Positions 1 through 10,877 of a stretch of 64,000 nucleotides of DNA are shown here, piece after piece. Position numbers and translations under genes: made by a program. The notes under the pieces are model-generated. The model searched no databases and was not told the origin of the DNA. It saw only the letters and a list, made by a program, of their open reading frames with translations. The stretch's first letter is position 1. Every line of letters starts with the position of its first letter. Source of the stretch: Gigaspora margarita (lineage: Eukaryota; Glomeromycota; Glomeromycetes; Diversisporales; Gigasporaceae); contig WTPW01001120.1 of the NCBI GenBank assembly GCA_009809945.1, forward strand, positions 32,130 through 96,129. The letters run 5' to 3'.

Positions 1-536
1 ACCGGGAGCAGCTCTCACTCAGTACCGGGAGCAGCTTTTTCACAATATAGGGAGAGTAATTATAGTATCAGGAGCAGCTCTCACTCAGTACCGGGAGTAG
101 GTATAGTATTTCGTGCATCTCTTACTAGTATCGGTATAACATAGTATCAGGAGTAGCTCTCACTCAGTATCAGGAGCAGCTCTCGCTCAGTACCTGGAAG
201 CAGCTTTTTCACAGTATAGGGAGTAAATTAGATAGCACCGGGAGCAGCTCTCACTCAGTACCGGGAGCAGCTTTTTCACGATATTCTGATTAAATATAGT
301 ATCAGGAGCAGCTCTCACTCAGTATCGGGAGCAGCTTTTTCACAGTATAGGGGGAGTAATTATGGTATCAGGAGCAGCTCTCACTCAGTACCATGAACAG
401 CTTTTTCACAGTATAGGGCGAGTAATTATAGTATCAGGAGCAGCTCTCACTCAGTACCGGAAGTAGGTATAGTATTTCGTGCATCTCTTACAGTATCGGT
501 ATAATATAGTATCAGGAGTAGCTCTCACTCAGTATC
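1..536. repeat. Satellite / minisatellite array with higher-order structure
   Basis: The window opens inside an array of short units built on 'ggagcagctctcactcagta' alternating with 'ggagcagctttttcacagta', each about 20-24 bp. A distinctive block containing 'tttcgtgcatctcttac' occurs near 107 and again near 473, so a higher-order period of about 366 bp overlays the short period. Units differ by point changes and small indels. The array ends at 536, where AT-rich unique sequence begins, and its left end lies outside the window. No coding sense is apparent. Confidence 0.9.
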
Positions 537-540
537 AAAA

Positions 541-1984
541 ATAATAAAAAACTTTAACGAACCCGTGATTTGGTTTTATCGATTTTAGGTGCGTTGGAAG
601 AGTCACTTAAAGGTGGTCATTTTGGTGGTAAAATCGTTAAAAGTGGACTGGTCTATCAAAAGTTATTCACTAGCTGATATTTTTAAAAATAGCTTTGCAT
701 AGCTTATTTTGGTTAAATAATGATACCTCGGGAAATATCGATCAGAATCACCTGATTTGGTTACCATTCGATTCTCTCGATGAGACGAATCGATGGTACC
801 AAAGTCGTTTAATTCTGAACGAAATATGGTATGTGTGCCATAATTTATAATTATAGCGTTTTGCAAAAACGATGCGACCCCGTGATTTTTTAATTATGAT
901 TGAGAAGAATTCCCGAGATTTTGGTACTATTCAACTTGACATGATGAGCGAACCGAATGGTATCAAAATCGCCTTTTAATTCTGATTGATAGATAATGCA
1001 CTATTGGCTAAAATATTTCCCTGCGCCATAATACCATTTTTTATGAATGAATGTTTCAAACAGCACCCGCTCATTAGTGCAATTTATTGAATTGATCCGT
1101 ATAACGATTTTCTGTAACTTCGTGCTGTAATTTTGGAAATTTTTGGTAATTTTGATGACCATAACTACATTTTTTCGACTTACATAATAATTACAGTCAA
1201 TTTTTTTAGTATCAAGGCACTTGATAAATTCATAAAAGATATTGCTTAAGTATCTCTAAACAAAAATAACGTATTTGGATTTAGAATCGATAGAGCATTC
1301 TTTAATGAATAAAATAAAATGCTATATCATCCACGTTTACAAAGTGGAGCGAATGTCGACCATTTATATAATGAACTGTTATTAATGAAAATATTTGGCG
1401 TCATTACTACTAATGTCTCATATTCCCTTAAAGTTATTTATACCTTAAAACCAATCCCTCATATGCATGTTATAGCGGATGTGGTGTTTTTGGCACATCA
1501 ATTTCCCACAATAATTTGAGTAAGTAACCTTTTGCAGTCCTAGATGACTCGTAAATTGCGTAAAATTGAATGATCGGACTTGCAGCAACGGCATATCCTA
1601 GCATTAATTTGAGAGTGCCAAATGTTTGATAATTGAGAGATTTTAACTTGCTTTGTTTACGAGTTCAGTCGTAGCAACTTTCAATTGATCCTCACTGCAT
1701 TTCTCTTCTCCCTTTAGTAGAAATATACCCTTTGCCCAACAAAGTAAATCTGGTCACTCATACACATCAGTTGAACTTATTCTGATCAAGATTAATTAGA
1801 AGCATTTATCGAGTTACTCCCAGTAATAGTCGAGTACTTGTAAGCAGTCTTTTTATATTGTCAGCAAGATGCCAATGATATATCTTGCCAAATAACATTC
1901 ACTAGAATAATTTTTGTTTTTAATTGTAACAATGTTTGATAAACATGATAGATTCACTGTGTATTGATTATGTAAAAAAAGTTC
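541..1984. other. AT-rich intergenic stretch with two related hairpins
   Basis: No convincing gene. Two imperfect inverted repeats lie at 759-800 (arms 'ggttaccattcgattc' and 'gaatcgatggtacc') and 917-970 (arms around 'gattttggtactattc' and 'gaatggtatcaaaatc'). Their similar design suggests diverged copies of one palindromic unit. The 66-codon open frame at 1319-1519 has no recognisable domain and is probably chance. Confidence 0.5.
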
Positions 1985-2345
1985 ATACCAGATTATCAAA
2001 TTTTAGTAGCATAATAACAAGAATAAGAAATAAAAAAAAAGTGCGCTTTAAAATACTTTTTTTACAGCACGAAAAGAAATAATAAATCTGATAAATAATA
2101 CAAATCAATTTTTTCAATTGATCCGCACTCAATTTTTCATCTCCTTTCAGAAGAAAAGTATCTTTTATTCAACAAAGTAGATACAGTTGTTCGTACCATT
2201 TGTTGATCCTGAATTAGATCAAGATTAATCGTAAACTTCTTCTCCTTCAATCTGCTGATACTGGTAGTCTGCGTGCAAATGGTGCTTTATCAATAAACCT
2301 AACCTTGAATTATAGGATTAAACGTCAGGCTATCAACCACATTAT
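1985..2345 (+). repeat. Dispersed repeat, copy 1
   Basis: Same-orientation similarity to 14525-14945. Shared landmarks in order are 'attatcaaa(a/g)ttttagtagca', 'agcacgaaaagaaata', 'caaagtagat', 'gttgatcctgaattagatca' and 'gaattatagga'. The two copies differ by many substitutions and indels, so they are old. A further weak match near 1690-1800 ('tcaattgatcc', 'caacaaagta') suggests a partial third copy. Family unknown, and no terminal repeats recognised. Confidence 0.65.
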
Positions 2346-3096
2346 ACATGGCAATACCAGTGATAATATGTCAAAAAACAATAACAAATATTTGGTATAA
2401 TATGTGACATGGGCTATGACATTTGATATGGGCCATAACATTTGACATAGTTTGCAATATTTGGCTTGTGCTGTAATATTTGACTCACAATATTTGATTT
2501 GCCACAATATTTGATATGCTATAGCATATAGATGCAGACTTATGATGATACATCAAAAAGCTGTATAATGTAATTAGAGATGAGCAAAGTTAGTTACATA
2601 TTATTACTTAATATTACTTAATATTACCTTGCTATAGGCAATAATAAGTAATTTCACAATAATTTTTTCTTAACAGAAACTTTTCATTCAATCTCAATTT
2701 TGATCACTCGCCTCCAACTGTTATCATATATTTTATATTATATGTGATAAATAATAGAGTATAATAATTATTTAATATTACTTAGAGGTTGCTATTTATT
2801 ACTATTAGTGATATTACCAGTATCATGTGATTAAAGATTGACCAAATCAAATTTCAAGATTAGGTATAACGTAGCATGATCAGAAAATTTCAAAACAACA
2901 TTCATTTGTCAAAAATCGCTTATAGCTCAAAATTTAGTCTATGAAAAGACCTTCTGTGCATTAGTAAAAAATTTTCTTTGCAAAAATTTTGATATATATA
3001 GTACCTTCTAACTCTTTCCTAGTAGCAATACCCTAACCAAACAAAACAAAGTTTTACTTTTAAGTAGTTATATGGCCTATATATGTTCACATGATA
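2346..3096. other. AT-rich DNA with short iterated motif
   Basis: Between about 2395 and 2515 a motif of about 20-24 bp containing 'atatttgac' or 'acatttgac' is repeated some six times with variation. The rest is AT-rich with several runs of 'tattacttaatattac'. No gene or terminal inverted repeat recognised. Confidence 0.5.
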
Positions 3097-3104
3097 CTGG
3101 TGAT

Positions 3105-3333
3105 CAGTGTTTAAAATTCAATGTTCTCAGTGTTCTCAAAGAACATTATACAATTTTTGAGAACATAAATTATTAAAATATGTTCTCTATTTGAGAACAT
3201 TCAAAAAATTCTTTTAATACTAAAAAAAAATTAATTTTCCTACATAAAGAACATTAAAATTTTACTAAGAACATTAAGAAATTAAAAATGTTCTTTTTGA
3301 GAACATAAAACCAAACTTGAATTTTAAACACTG
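3105..3333. mobile_element. hAT-type MITE with 8-bp target duplication
   Basis: A 229-bp element whose ends are inverted repeats: 'cagtgtttaaaattcaa' on the left and 'ttgaattttaaacactg' on the right. It is flanked by a perfect 8-bp direct duplication, ctggtgat, at 3097-3104 and 3334-3341. Inside, 'gttctca' and 'tgagaaca' recur in both orientations. An 8-bp duplication with CAGTG termini fits the hAT superfamily. There is no coding capacity, so it is non-autonomous. Confidence 0.88.
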
Positions 3334-3789
3334 CTGGTGATATCACTAGTAATAATCCAAAGTAATTCTCTATTACTTAATTAATATTAAATAAGCGATA
3401 GCTTATAGAGTATTATTACTAACAAAATTACCTTGCCTATCCATAGTTGTAATATTTGGACTTCTGCTGCCAAATTTATGTAGTAATATCTAACTTATGT
3501 AACCTATATTGTAAAATTCTTATTAGAAACAGTGCATCTATTTTCTTGTTTTAATTGACAATAATTAAAAAAATAATTGTTTCAAGAATTAAATTCTTAT
3601 TAAAAAACTTATTTGACATAACTATTTTTATAACATAAAGCTATTTTATTGCTATATTTTTTGTATTGCTAATATTTTTAGCTACTAAAACAAGGTTATG
3701 ACAAATAACAGTTATTATGCCACTTTTGATATAATGACACATAAATTGAATGTGACTATATATTTTCAAATACCTGCATCTATAAATGG

Positions 3790-4200
3790 ATATGGGTGTA
3801 TATTAGTAATTTAATCAAATATTTGTTAAAAATATATGGGCCACTATTAGTGTTGGAAGTCTGTTTTGAAATTTACGTTCTCATGAGAACATATTTATCT
3901 AATTTAATGTTCTCAAAATTTTTTATATTCTCAAATAGAAAAACATTGTCTCTTTCTTTCTATTTCTCTCTCTCTTTTTTTTCTCTCTTTTTTTTCTCTC
4001 TTTCTTATTTAATTTTCTTTTTCTTACACTTACTTTCTCTGTCCCATTCTCTTTCTCTTACTTATACTTTTATACTTCTTTTAATTATTTTTTCATTTCT
4101 ATTTTTATTAATATATTTAAAAATTATTAACAATAAAATAATAAAAAATATAACTTATTTAATTAAAAGATAAAATAAATATAAAATAAATATAAAAATA
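3790..4200. other. Pyrimidine-rich low-complexity tract
   Basis: A CT-rich tract at about 3950-4080 gives a long Ser/Phe/Leu-rich open frame that is a composition artefact. At 3870-3945 there are 'gttctcatgagaacat'-type motifs matching the interior of the MITE at 3105-3333, so a decayed relative may lie here. Confidence 0.5.
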
Positions 4201-4213
4201 AATAGAATTTAGT

Positions 4214-4370
4214 GCTCCTACAGACCCAGACCAGACCAGGCTTTTGTTAAGTTTGAGTCTGGTCTGGTCATCAAACTGGACTCAAACTTTTATATTTCAA
4301 ACTTTTAGTTAAGTTGGAGTCTGGTCTGGGTCTGAGTCTGGAGTTTGAAAATATCTGTCTGAGTCTAAAT
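4214..4370. repeat. Imperfect palindromic element
   Basis: Inverted halves carry 'agacccagaccagaccagg' on the left and 'gtctggtctgggtctgag' on the right, with another inverted pair between them. It is locally richer in G+C than its surroundings. It resembles in composition the palindromic hAT MITE at 46291-46508, but no target duplication is visible, so the assignment is uncertain. Confidence 0.5.
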
Positions 4371-5017
4371 ATTATATATATATATATTTTTGCTGTGCAT
4401 GTTTACTTAAAGCATGAAGTTAGAACCAATTAGTAAAATTTAGAAAATAATAGCATTTTATATAATTTTAATAATAAAATTATTGAAAATATTATATTAC
4501 TTGAAAATTTACTAATTGATCATAACTTATTGTACTAAGTAGGCCATATTAATGTTAAAGTAGGATTAAGTTAGAGTTAGAGTTAAGATGAATACTGAAT
4601 TGCAAGAGGATCATTTTTGTTAGAAGTGCAATAGGTATTAACTTAGTAAAATTTTGAGTTATAAATAAAGCCATAGCAAATAAGCATGTCATAGAGTAAC
4701 AAATAAATTCCTCCAAAATATTATATTACTTAAAATTTACTAAATATTTGAAACTTCCACAAAGTAAACTTGTTTAGTTAATAAGTATAGTGGTTTACCA
4801 TAATATTGTGGACACTTTTTAAAAATTTATAGAACTAAATTTATAAGATATTAAGCAAAAAATAAAAATATAAATTTATTAAATCTATATCTTTTAAATA
4901 AAAAAAATTCTATGCAGTACTTTCAAAATAATTAAAATTATTTAATTTTGTACAATATTATATGAACATAAAATACTATAATATTAAAAAATTAATTAAA
5001 ATAAGGGTTAGAAAATT

Positions 5018-5205
5018 CCATGCACCTGTGCAGTAAGGTTGCATGCTGTAATAGGTTTAGCCAAGTTGTAAAGTTGCAATCTTTAACCTTAAGTTGAAAT
5101 AATTTGCTGTAAAAGGTGTAATAGTCATAAAAGACATTATTGTCATAATAGGTGTAATGGTTGTAATGGTTGTAATAGCTATAATAGCTAATAAGTAGTG
5201 GCTTG
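5018..5205 (+). repeat. Repeat end, inverted relative to 7235-7462
   Basis: Begins near 'tgtgcagtaaggttgc' and continues into iterated 'tgtaataggt'/'tgtaatggt' motifs. The reverse complement of 7235-7462 shows the same start and the same iterated motif. The pair could be the two ends of one element of about 2.4 kb or two separate insertions of one MITE family. The sequence alone does not decide. Confidence 0.55.
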
Positions 5206-5515
5206 GTACAGTTGCACTAAATTAGAAATATTAAGGATTTTACTTGCAAGTATAAATTATGGATTTTATTAATTGTTATTCAACAACAAATTATATATTC
5301 AGTTAGTATAGTTTTGAAAAAAGCCAGTCTATATAAATGATTGGTGCAAACTTTTTATATAATGTGAAATAATAGATACTATTTATTAATTGAGAACTAA
5401 AACCTGTATAATAGCAAATTTAGATATTGATTCTGAATCAGATTTTGCCTACATATATAAATTTTTACAAATTAGCTAATTGTAAACTTCATCGTTTATA
5501 TAATTTGAGAATATA

Positions 5516-5542
5516 CTAGCACCTGGTCTGTGGCACTGCCAC
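5516..5542 (-). other. Candidate Helitron 3' terminus
   Basis: Read on the minus strand this is the hairpin gtggcagtgccac (5530-5542), then a 10-nt spacer and CTAG (5516-5519), with T as the next base outside. A short GC-rich hairpin a few bases before CTRR, inserted next to T, is the hallmark of a Helitron 3' end. The better-supported element at 47182-48116 has the same arrangement. The matching 5' TC end was not located. Confidence 0.45.
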
Positions 5543-7230
5543 GGAAGCTTTGTAAAAAACTTAAAATCTTAGTAAATTCTTATTATAATTGTTACTATTC
5601 AATTAACTACAGTATATGGTTAAAATTGAGTTGGTTTGCAGTAAAATTATAATATGCAAATAATTCTATATCACAATAATTACAGATTTAAATAGTATTG
5701 ACATCTTAATTTAAATTCTCTCACAGTCTTTGGATATAGCAAATCAAAAATGGAAGTGCAATTGAAAATTTTTTTTTATACTCAATTGTTAATGAATTTG
5801 AATTTTGATGACATTCTTGATTATAACTTGCTCATCAATATATTAGTCTTAACATTTTGGATAACGGTTATATAACCAATCAAAAAGTATTTAAGCACGA
5901 TATAATTATATTACTATATTTAGTTTTAGCACACTGGTCACCTTTAGAAAATGTCTGTAATTTTATTGGTTGGTAGATTGCCATAAACTACAAATCACTA
6001 AGAAAATTAGTTGATTATCAGATAATATGGGTGGAAAAAGTTACAACCAAAAATCCTAAAAATCAATCCTCTAAATATTTGGTGAATGTAATTTTTTTTT
6101 ATATTTACTAATATATTCACTATGTTTTTTATTATTATGTTTTATCTATCGTGGTGTTCTTGTACTTGTTCTTGCACTTGCATTTATTTTTGCACTTATT
6201 CTTGAACTTGAGACCATTATATAAAATTTATCAAATTTGTGAACTAATTATTAGCCCAAATAGTTTACAAAAGTAAATTTGCAAATTCATGTTTTATGAT
6301 TTTGTGTTCATTAATAAGGGCATTAAAAAATAATATAATAATTACTTAACAAAAAGAATCATATTACATGACTATGTATTTGTTTGGATTTTGCTGGCAA
6401 AAGTTTAGGGCAGGATAATTTTTTAATGTTAGCAGAAATATATGAATAGCAAAGTTAGCTATTGGCCAATCTTGCCAGAATGGCAATGACCACCCATGAA
6501 AGTAGCAATTGTAATTGCACTAGGGTCACCATAGGAGCAGCTGGTGGTTTTCTGCTTGCTGTAGCAAGCTAGCTGAGTGAAGAGATAATAGAATTACATG
6601 TTCCTTGTCTAGGAGTGGGTAGGGTGGGCTGTGAGAATTTTTATTTGAGTCTTGGTCATTCCACTTATGATTATTTTTTTTGCGCTAATTCCTGTTTCTA
6701 CCTAAATTGTGCTAGTGCATATGTCATTGACATATATTGTCCAAGTCAGCGTGTGAACTTCTCATGCTATTTGATTCTTCACATATGTGGGCGTTCTGGT
6801 GTAGGGTTGAGGCTGTTTTTCTTTTTGATCATGTAATCTACTATTACTTCACTTATGATAATCATCATAATCATTTCTCACATTTAGGTCACATTTTTCA
6901 GATATGACCAATCAAAAATATTAAAGCGTACAGAACCAGAATTGAAGTATATAGATAGATATAGATATAGAGATTAAAATGTTAATTCCACTTATATTTT
7001 GATAGGATAAAATGTGCATGATTCAGAAACATGATATTAATGCACATTCATGCACATGATTAAAGAATCATGCACACAATAAAACCCATCTCTATGCACA
7101 CCCCCAACATATGGTCCAGAACTTTTAAAAACCTTAATATACATTAAACAAATTGAACTATATTTTGTTAGAGATAAACCAAACAAGAAACAAGATTAAC
7201 TGTGTTTATTGGAAATACTAGTAAGCCAAC
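5543..7230. other. AT-rich stretch without a supported gene
   Basis: Nothing recognisable in either strand. A more GC-balanced island at about 6480-6830 holds an open frame at 6615-6836, but it shows no domain and no obvious splice partner. An ATAG-type short repeat lies at about 6950-6975. Confidence 0.45.
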
Positions 7231-7234
7231 TGGA

Positions 7235-7462
7235 TTATTGCAAACATTTATAACACTTACAACCTATTACAGCACTTACAACCTATTACAGCACTTACAA
7301 CTATTATGGCACTTACAACTATTACAGCATTTTACAGTAATATAGCACATTACAACTTTGGGTATTAGTTGTAATTAAGGTTGCAACCCAGGTTGTAATC
7401 CATAATGTCTATAATTATTACTTCAGCCAGCAACCTTACTGTGCAGTTATGCATTAGGACCC
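7235..7462 (-). repeat. Repeat end, inverted relative to 5018-5205
   Basis: Contains 'acttacaacctattacagc' in near-tandem copies, then 'gcaaccttactgtgcag' at its outer edge, the inverse of the start of the repeat at 5018. See that entry for alternatives. Confidence 0.55.
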
Positions 7463-8282
7463 CAAAGAATACATATATAACTCAGATTCAGGCTCAAAAT
7501 TTTAATATAATTTTATAAACTTAATTTTATTAAAAGCTTTATACAAATTATCATAAAAGTTCAAATTTTACTACAAATTATACAATTTTAGATCTGAGTT
7601 TATATACCATATATTTCTATTCCGAAAATAAACTACCCTCACCAAAAAATCTAAAAACTTGGTTTATCCAAAAATAAGCTACCCCCGATCAATAATAGTT
7701 ACTGCATAGTAAAGTCCAAATTTTACTATACAAATTGGTTATAATCGCTTAAGTAAACTTGTTCAGAAGATCAAAATACATTGTTGATATTTTTTTGATA
7801 CTAAACAAGTTTATTTAATGCAAGTAATTATAATTAATATATGCTCTAATTTCTGAAATAGATAATAACTTTTGATCCACTAGTACATTTTAAATAGCTA
7901 AAAAATGTTCATTTCAATAAGATAATTCTAACAAGCCCAAAATTGATAAAATCAATTACAGAATCTCAAGATTGTTCAACTTTTGTGTAATTTTAATAGT
8001 AATTTTCAGAATTACTAAATAAATTTCTTTAATATTAAATAACTTTTGATTCACTAGCCTGTTTTAATTATTTAACTATCATCTCAATGATATAATTCTA
8101 ACAAGTCCAAAATCAGTAAATTTAAATTATAGAATTTTAAAATTGACAAAGACTTGTATTGCTAAACAACTACTTAATCAAATTGGTTTATACAGTAAAT
8201 AAAAACCAATTTGATTAAATAAGAGTCATGTCATTAATCACTGATTATTTTTTATTATTGGCCTACCCCCCTTTTCTTAATA
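7463..8282. repeat. AT-rich DNA with a diverged direct repeat and a hairpin
   Basis: Two diverged direct copies of about 125 bp lie at about 7865-7990 and 8038-8155, sharing 'aataacttttgat', 'cactag', 'ataattctaacaag' and 'ccaaaat'. A clean hairpin follows at 8174-8218, with arms 'ttaatcaaattggttt' and 'aaaccaatttgattaa'. No gene seen. Confidence 0.55.
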
Positions 8283-8850
8283 TTGATTTGGTTAGGTTTC
8301 TATATATTATTTAAAATCTTGGCTAAAAACACTACAAAAGTTAAAGTATTAAAAATTGAAGAATTTTGTTATATTCATGAACCACGATTACTTCATACAT
8401 TTGAATATTTTATTAAATCACAAAAGCAACTTAGACAGTTTAGCTTAATTAGTGGAGAAAAATATTCTATAGAGTTTCATGGCATTATTTCAGCTTTAGA
8501 GAGTCAAAATAAATCATTACAAGAAGTTACAATAGTGAGTTGTGTTTGTAATGCAGAGTTCAAAGCACTAATGAATTGTAAAAATTTAGAAATTCTTCAT
8601 ATTGAAGATTGTAAAAATATGAATATATTAAGGGTAAGCCTCAACACTTTAAAACTTACTAGTTACTTGAATTTCTATGCATTAAATATAGAACAAATTT
8701 TAAAAAAATTCAGCACATTATTACATCAACTAAGTCTTGTGACAATAGATGGATCAATTTAGGAAGAATCATTATTATTAGAAACAATTAAGTCTTTCTA
8801 TCCAAATATTACATATCTCAACCTTACAGGTATTGAATTTACTATAGTTA
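8283..8850 (+). pseudogene. F-box/LRR protein relic
   Basis: The translated segment resembles the middle of the F-box proteins at 17571 and 20771 (about their residues 200-385). Shared stretches include 'SQKQLRQF', 'IISAL', 'KSLQEV', 'NLEIL' and, after an in-frame stop at 8759-8761, 'ESLLLETIKSF' and 'PNITYL'. The F-box itself and the C-terminus are absent. It is therefore a truncated host gene fragment with at least one internal stop, in the opposite orientation to its two intact relatives. It lies just upstream of the decayed LINE, which may have contributed to its disruption (inference). Confidence 0.75.
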
Positions 8851-8859
8851 ATTGTTAAT

Positions 8860-9256
8860 TTCTTTTATAATCAATTTTTTTTTACATGTTAGCATCTTTA
8901 TAAAGTTTTAAATATATTAATACACATGATAAATAATACAGAGCATCACTATTATATAAATTACATTTGAAAATTTTTATAAATAATAAAGTATATTATT
9001 TCTGGATAAGCATAAATTGATTAAAAAATTGAAAAATTTGATTTAAGACTAAAAATAAAGTATTACATTAATTATTTTATTAGAAAATATTATAATAAAG
9101 GATTTCAAAATTAAATTTATAAATTTTATTTTTGATAAAATAAGAAGACATATTTATTATCAAATAAGTAATGTACAAATCTTATTTATTTTTTAATAAA
9201 ATTCAAATTTATTTATTTTTTAATAAAATTTGAATTTATTTATTTTTTAATAAAAT
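8860..9256. other. AT-rich spacer with 27-bp tandem repeat
   Basis: Very AT-rich. At about 9180-9262 three near-tandem copies of a unit around 'tttattttttaataaaatt' occur immediately before the LINE sequence. No gene. Confidence 0.55.
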
Positions 9257-10112
9257 TTGAATATACTTATTGATATAATCAGAAAAATTTGGATTTTTTT
9301 TTCAGATCTATTAGTTAATTCCAAAAAATTAATATTATTATCAGGTGATACCAGAGAAAAATTAAATGGTAAAAAAAAATTGTTTATCTCTGAAATTCTT
9401 AATGCAATTCATAATTACTTTACTAAATACTTTAAAGAAAAACTACTTCAACCAATCTCACCCTCTTCTAAATTCTACTATCATTATGAAGCACATCCTG
9501 AATATGAAGAATATTACCTTAACTTATTTCAAGATATCACAGATCAAGAATGGCTAGATATCTTAACCAATTTTTCAAATCAAAAAGCAACAGGTCTCTT
9601 TGAAATCTGCTATGAACATATCAAATATGCTAGTTACAAAGTGCAAACACTCTTTAAAAAATTTTTTAACAAATGCTTTCAACTACAAAAAATTCCTACA
9701 GATTGGAAATCCTCTAATATATTTCTTATTCCAAAAAAATCTAATTGGGATTTTACCCTCAATCAAGTTTGTCCAATTTCTATTATTGAACCCTTCAAAA
9801 AAACCTTTACCAAATCTTTACTAAACAACTTGATCTAACTATCTCTAATAACAATTTTTTATCTAATTTAAATTTTCATGCCTCTAAAAATTCCTCTACC
9901 CATATTCCTATACAAATTCTTCATAATACTATTGAACACTATAAAATATACAACAAAGATGCTTGGATTCTTTTTCAAAATATGTCTAAAGTATTTGACA
10001 AAATCAATATTTCACATCTTCAAGATACTTTTAAAAGAATTGGTATTCCTAATTCAAATTACCGAATTACACTCATCAAGACAAGCAAGAACCATTACTG
10101 CTCATGGTCTTA

Positions 10113-10877
10113 CCATATTTTCGCAAAATAACAGGCTGGAGCATTATTTAGAAAATTGTGCCCCCTAAAAATAGCATATATGGTTTCGAAATAACGCCCC
10201 AGCGCGTCTCAAAATAACACGCCCCTATATATAGTTGTTAAGTATTAAGATCATTTATTATTAAATTTTTAGCGATCTAAATAGAATATATCTTTTCACA
10301 ATTGAGAATTCTTGTTATACAAGATGCTACTATTTCGATTATTGGTCCATCACAATAGACTCCATTGTTCTATAGTACAGTATTTGACTCTTTCCTGACA
10401 CTAAGCCAAACTATTTTCTGCTTAACCACGCTTTAAAATTCTTTTTTACATTTGGTATAGTAATACAATGAATGAGTTCAAAAGTTATTTACTATTTGCT
10501 AATGGTATGCTAAATAAGGCTGAAGACACCAACTTAAAAAAAAAAAGAAACTGGATAACGATAAAAATTGTAACCCGGAACTAATCCTATACAGTATGTA
10601 CGTATTTATATTCACATATTTAGAATAGCATTAAATTATGAAATACAAGTTTTATATGCATCTATAACATACATTGCTTTATTTAGAAAATCGAGCTCAA
10701 CGGAAAATTGATTTAGAATAATTAACTTTTGTATCAAAATAATGCCTCACGTTATTTGGAAAATCAACTTGGCAAAAAATCAATATATGTCTCGAAATAA
10801 TGCCCCGGCGCATACTCTAAATAACGCGCCTATGCTCAAAATAATGCACCAGGGTGTGTTATTTCGTGAAAATACAG
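10113..10877. mobile_element. MITE, GAAATAACG family, copy 1 (TA target)
   Basis: A 765-bp element inside the LINE. The left end is 'ccatattttcgcaaaataac'; the reverse complement of the right end is 'ctgtattttcacgaaataac'. It is flanked by TA at 10111-10112 and 10878-10879. Removing it with one TA restores an open LINE frame across the site (AHGL, then I-S-S-V-N-I-Q), which confirms the boundaries. Both subterminal regions carry several copies of 'gaaataacgc', possibly transposase-binding sites (inference). The TA target suggests Tc1/mariner or a similar superfamily. No coding sequence. Confidence 0.88.

Noticed and set aside
1-536. CRISPR-like array
   Set aside because: Units are contiguous and variable with no constant-length unique spacers, and the context is eukaryotic.
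3796-4173. 125-codon Ser/Phe/Leu-rich frame
   Set aside because: Low-complexity CT-rich sequence without a domain or splice context.
6615-6836. 73-codon frame in a GC-balanced island
   Set aside because: No recognisable domain, start context or neighbouring exon; kept only as a note.
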